Source of the DNA: Ianthella basta
Taxonomy: Eukaryota > Porifera > Demospongiae > Verongiida > Ianthellidae
Length of the DNA: 64,000 nucleotides
Assembly: GCA_964019415.1 (NCBI GenBank)
Contig: OZ025876.1
Span: forward strand, 3,275,272-3,339,271
Reading direction: 5' to 3'
Below, piece after piece: positions 61,563 to 64,000 of the stretch. A program made the position numbers and the translations under genes. Below the pieces are notes generated by a model. It was given only the letters and a program-made list of their open reading frames with translations. It had not been told where the DNA came from and made no database searches. How positions within the stretch are numbered: position 1 is the stretch's first letter; the number at the start of each line of letters is the position of its first letter.

Positions 61563-63977
61563 TTATGGAGCGCTGTCCAGGCTGCACAGGACAAAGGGTA
61601 GTGCCTTGTTCTGAACACTCTCCCAAGCTTCTTTGAGTCGAGTCAAGAACTTCTCCCTCTGAATGTAGGAAGCAGCATTGAACTGCCATTGTACACTGCC
61701 AGTTTGCCCAGATGATACAGGCAGAGATGTGGTTTGCATCAACTGTTCATCAGTGGGTGCATTCTCCTCTGCTTGCACCACAACACAGAAATCAGTTGAT
61801 GATGGGCTGGAGACCTCTACACTGACAATCTGGCTAAGAAAACATGTCTTTTCCACTACATATTGATCCCAGCTAGGCAGTACTGCCACGGAAGGCAGCA
61901 ATGGCCATCGGACGTAGTCTTCTTTCACAACATGTAAGCAAACAGAGGTGAGCACAATAGTCCGCATGACCACCACAGAAGGCATACCAGTGGTGGATTG
62001 GTACTCCTGTGCCACAAGGTAGCCAAATATGTGAGCTGACCCACAAGACAATGGGCCCTCAGGCTCCACACATTGTTCAATGCATGATTTTAGTTTGTCA
62101 AATTCAAGAGTTTCTGAATAACGAAACACAGTGTCTTGTACTTGGGTCTGGTGGTCGCTTACACACTCCTTCAGGTGATGCAAAATACCTTCTGTGACCA
62201 TCTCATCCCCTGTGATTAAGGAGAATGCAGCTGCAGAGTCTTGACTTGTGATCCGCAAGCTCTGATCAAATACTCCAGTGGCAACCTCAGTGATATTCCT
62301 GATAGGCATTGATAACAAGGTGACAAGGCCTCGGTAGCAGTTAGATGAGACAGGAGTAGACACATCACCTATTGTTGTTTTCCATCGCTGTGCTATCACT
62401 TCTGACGATACCAGGTGAATGTGCTGATTGGTCATAACAGCAATCACCTCAAACACGTCATCCATACTAGAGTAAGGAAGACAATGGGTATAAAACAATA
62501 GGCATAACTCCTCAGGTGCAGCTTTGTCAGCTGCACCTGATAGCGACAGAGTAGTAGACAGATGGCACTTGCTTCGTCTACTTAGACAGGAGTGGAGGGA
62601 TTTCAATTCTGAGTCTGAACCATGTTCTACACCATCATGATTGCCAACTGGGCAAAGCTGGCCTTCTTTCATAGAGGCCATGGTAGTGACAGAACTGTGG
62701 CTGATCTTCACTTCCTTCCCAGTGGACTGTTGCAGCTGCTGCACCAGTCGATCGCCTTCAACCTGACTGCAGCACAATAGTTGCCAGCGTACACCATTGC
62801 TAAAGCTAAGAACCAATGCGTACAAGGGGAAGACAGAACCCATGTATGCGAATTGGGCATCCAGCATTGTGATTTCTTGAAGGTGGGACAAGGGGAGGCA
62901 TGTCTGAAGCATATACTTCCTGGTGGCTACTTTCATGTCCCCTAGATTGCTACTAGGTCCAAGGAGGTGATTAACTTGGCATAAGTACAGCATGTCTCCT
63001 TTACTGACCAGAATAATCAGGTGAAGTGGAGTATGGGATGATCCAGGAGTAACATTAACACCTGCAGGTAAATGAACCTGCATCAACGATGTACATATCA
63101 CAAAATCCACGTCCTCTTCACAGCCAACCCCATTCACATCTTCAGGAAGAGTTGCATCAGGATCTTGCAGAAGCACTCTGTCCAGAGCTACAACATCCTT
63201 CTGAGACATATTCGTCACTGCTACTCCTGGTAATTCGTCTTCAGCAGCAAGTGAATGCAGTACAGTTACAACATCTTCTGTTACTTTATTACTGAATGTC
63301 AGAAGGCTGAATGTGCATGCTGCATTGCTATCCTCAAAGCACATAGCATCCATGCCAACTGAACACTTTGGAAGCTTTCCCAGGGGGCTGGATATGACAA
63401 GCTTCAATGGGAGGTTATCGGCAGACCATGTGCTGGAGCAAGCATTGCTTAGCACTTCACATACATAAAGGGCACAGTCGGACAGATAGACAAGTGCATT
63501 GAATGGTTGCATCGGATCAGTGCCCAGGATGACAGTGGCCCAGAAAGTCATCTTCAGAACTTCACCAGCTGAGGTAGAATCAGCTGCTTTGGAGTTGACC
63601 TTCTGAAAGTATTCTTGCAAAACTGGGTTGCAAGCCTCAGGTCTGTCAGACAATATTGCTTGCACAGAAAGACCAGCTAGGGGTCTGTCTGGAATGAAGA
63701 CAGAAAGTGCTTCTGCAGGGTTCCACACCAGCATGGAACATGCATTGGCCTTAGAAAGCCTTTCAGTTGACAGTTTGGAGTCAGTAGCACTCCTTCTCGG
63801 TACCTTTGGGGATGACAACGGGGAAGGTTTCGGGGATTGCACTGGGGAATGTGCCGGTGATGGTTTTGGGGATGGTTTAGGGGATGGCTTCGGAGATGGT
63901 TTGGGGGATTGTTTTGGGGATTGCTTCGGGGATGGCTTTGGGGATGGTTGTGGGGATGGCTTTGGGGAAGGCTTTGG
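61563..63977 (-). CDS. 3' exon of a large protein, possibly nischarin/STK11IP-like
   Basis: One 2415-nt terminal exon: acceptor TTAATTGTAG just above 63977, open to TAA at 61565, 804 residues in phase 0. The 5' exons lie beyond the window. The first 60 residues are a Pro-Lys-Pro-Ser tetrapeptide repeat (about eleven units) ending in SPKVPRRS. The rest is a string of beta-rich segments of the type HLIILVSKGDMLYLCQV, ALVYLSDCALYVCEVL, VIAVMTNQHIHLVSS and IVLTSVCLHVVKEDYVRWPL, suggesting several PH-like folds. It ends with an amphipathic helix (REKFLTRLKEAWESV). This pattern reminds me of the C-terminal half of nischarin and STK11IP, but no diagnostic motif is present, so the name is a suggestion only. 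Codon use and length leave no doubt that it is a real gene. Confidence 0.75.
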   Translation of the reverse strand, partial: PKPSPKPSPQPSPKPSPKQSPKQSPKPSPKPSPKPSPKPSPAHSPVQSPKPSPLSSPKVPRRSATDSKLSTERLSKANACSMLVWNPAEALSVFIPDRPLAGLSVQAILSDRPEACNPVLQEYFQKVNSKAADSTSAGEVLKMTFWATVILGTDPMQPFNALVYLSDCALYVCEVLSNACSSTWSADNLPLKLVISSPLGKLPKCSVGMDAMCFEDSNAACTFSLLTFSNKVTEDVVTVLHSLAAEDELPGVAVTNMSQKDVVALDRVLLQDPDATLPEDVNGVGCEEDVDFVICTSLMQVHLPAGVNVTPGSSHTPLHLIILVSKGDMLYLCQVNHLLGPSSNLGDMKVATRKYMLQTCLPLSHLQEITMLDAQFAYMGSVFPLYALVLSFSNGVRWQLLCCSQVEGDRLVQQLQQSTGKEVKISHSSVTTMASMKEGQLCPVGNHDGVEHGSDSELKSLHSCLSRRSKCHLSTTLSLSGAADKAAPEELCLLFYTHCLPYSSMDDVFEVIAVMTNQHIHLVSSEVIAQRWKTTIGDVSTPVSSNCYRGLVTLLSMPIRNITEVATGVFDQSLRITSQDSAAAFSLITGDEMVTEGILHHLKECVSDHQTQVQDTVFRYSETLEFDKLKSCIEQCVEPEGPLSCGSAHIFGYLVAQEYQSTTGMPSVVVMRTIVLTSVCLHVVKEDYVRWPLLPSVAVLPSWDQYVVEKTCFLSQIVSVEVSSPSSTDFCVVVQAEENAPTDEQLMQTTSLPVSSGQTGSVQWQFNAASYIQREKFLTRLKEAWESVQNKALPFVLCSLDSAP

Positions 63978-64000
63978 CTACAATTAAGACAAAAGAAACA

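Noticed and set aside
63628-63987. Plus-strand GDGFGD-rich protein
   Set aside because: It is the mirror frame of the PKPS repeat in the minus-strand exon; no independent support.

Overview
This is animal nuclear DNA: spliced genes with GT-AG introns, transposon relics of several classes, foldback elements and microsatellites. The best guess is a sponge. That is an inference from short introns beside dense mobile DNA and a lineage-style tandem expansion of metabotropic-glutamate-like class C GPCRs, of the kind known in demosponges; no single marker proves it.

Layout. 1-2.9 kb: a small four-pass membrane protein gene. 2.9-12.5 kb: almost entirely repeats, comprising two tandem units with minisatellite-armed foldbacks, several direct-repeat pairs, two near-identical 1.45 kb repeats around a TIR element, and a palindromic MITE. 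12.5-13.2 kb: a detached duplicate of part of the SSUH2-like gene. 14.5-17.5 kb: receptor 1. 20.4-37.2 kb (minus strand): an SSUH2-like gene with six CxxC-type zinc knuckles, assembled here from nine well-supported exons plus one tentative micro-exon; its introns hold a non-LTR retroelement with target-site duplication, a palindromic element with hammerhead-like motifs, a DIRS-type tyrosine-recombinase element and a second LINE relic. 39-59.8 kb: receptors 2, 3, 4 and 5 plus an orphan 3' receptor fragment, separated by transposon relics. 61.6-64 kb: the 3' exon of a large minus-strand gene that continues past the window.

The receptors fall into two types. Type A (1, 2) and type B (3, 5) differ in signal peptide, 5'UTR, an N-terminal disulfide and tail exon. 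Receptor 4 has a type B front and a type A back, and carries one nonsense codon. All keep the residues that hold the backbone of an amino-acid ligand in mGluRs, but not those that hold the glutamate side chain, so the array looks like chemoreceptors for other small amino acids or similar ligands. Each intact receptor has one long coding exon plus a short C-tail exon, and a short intron in the 5'UTR.
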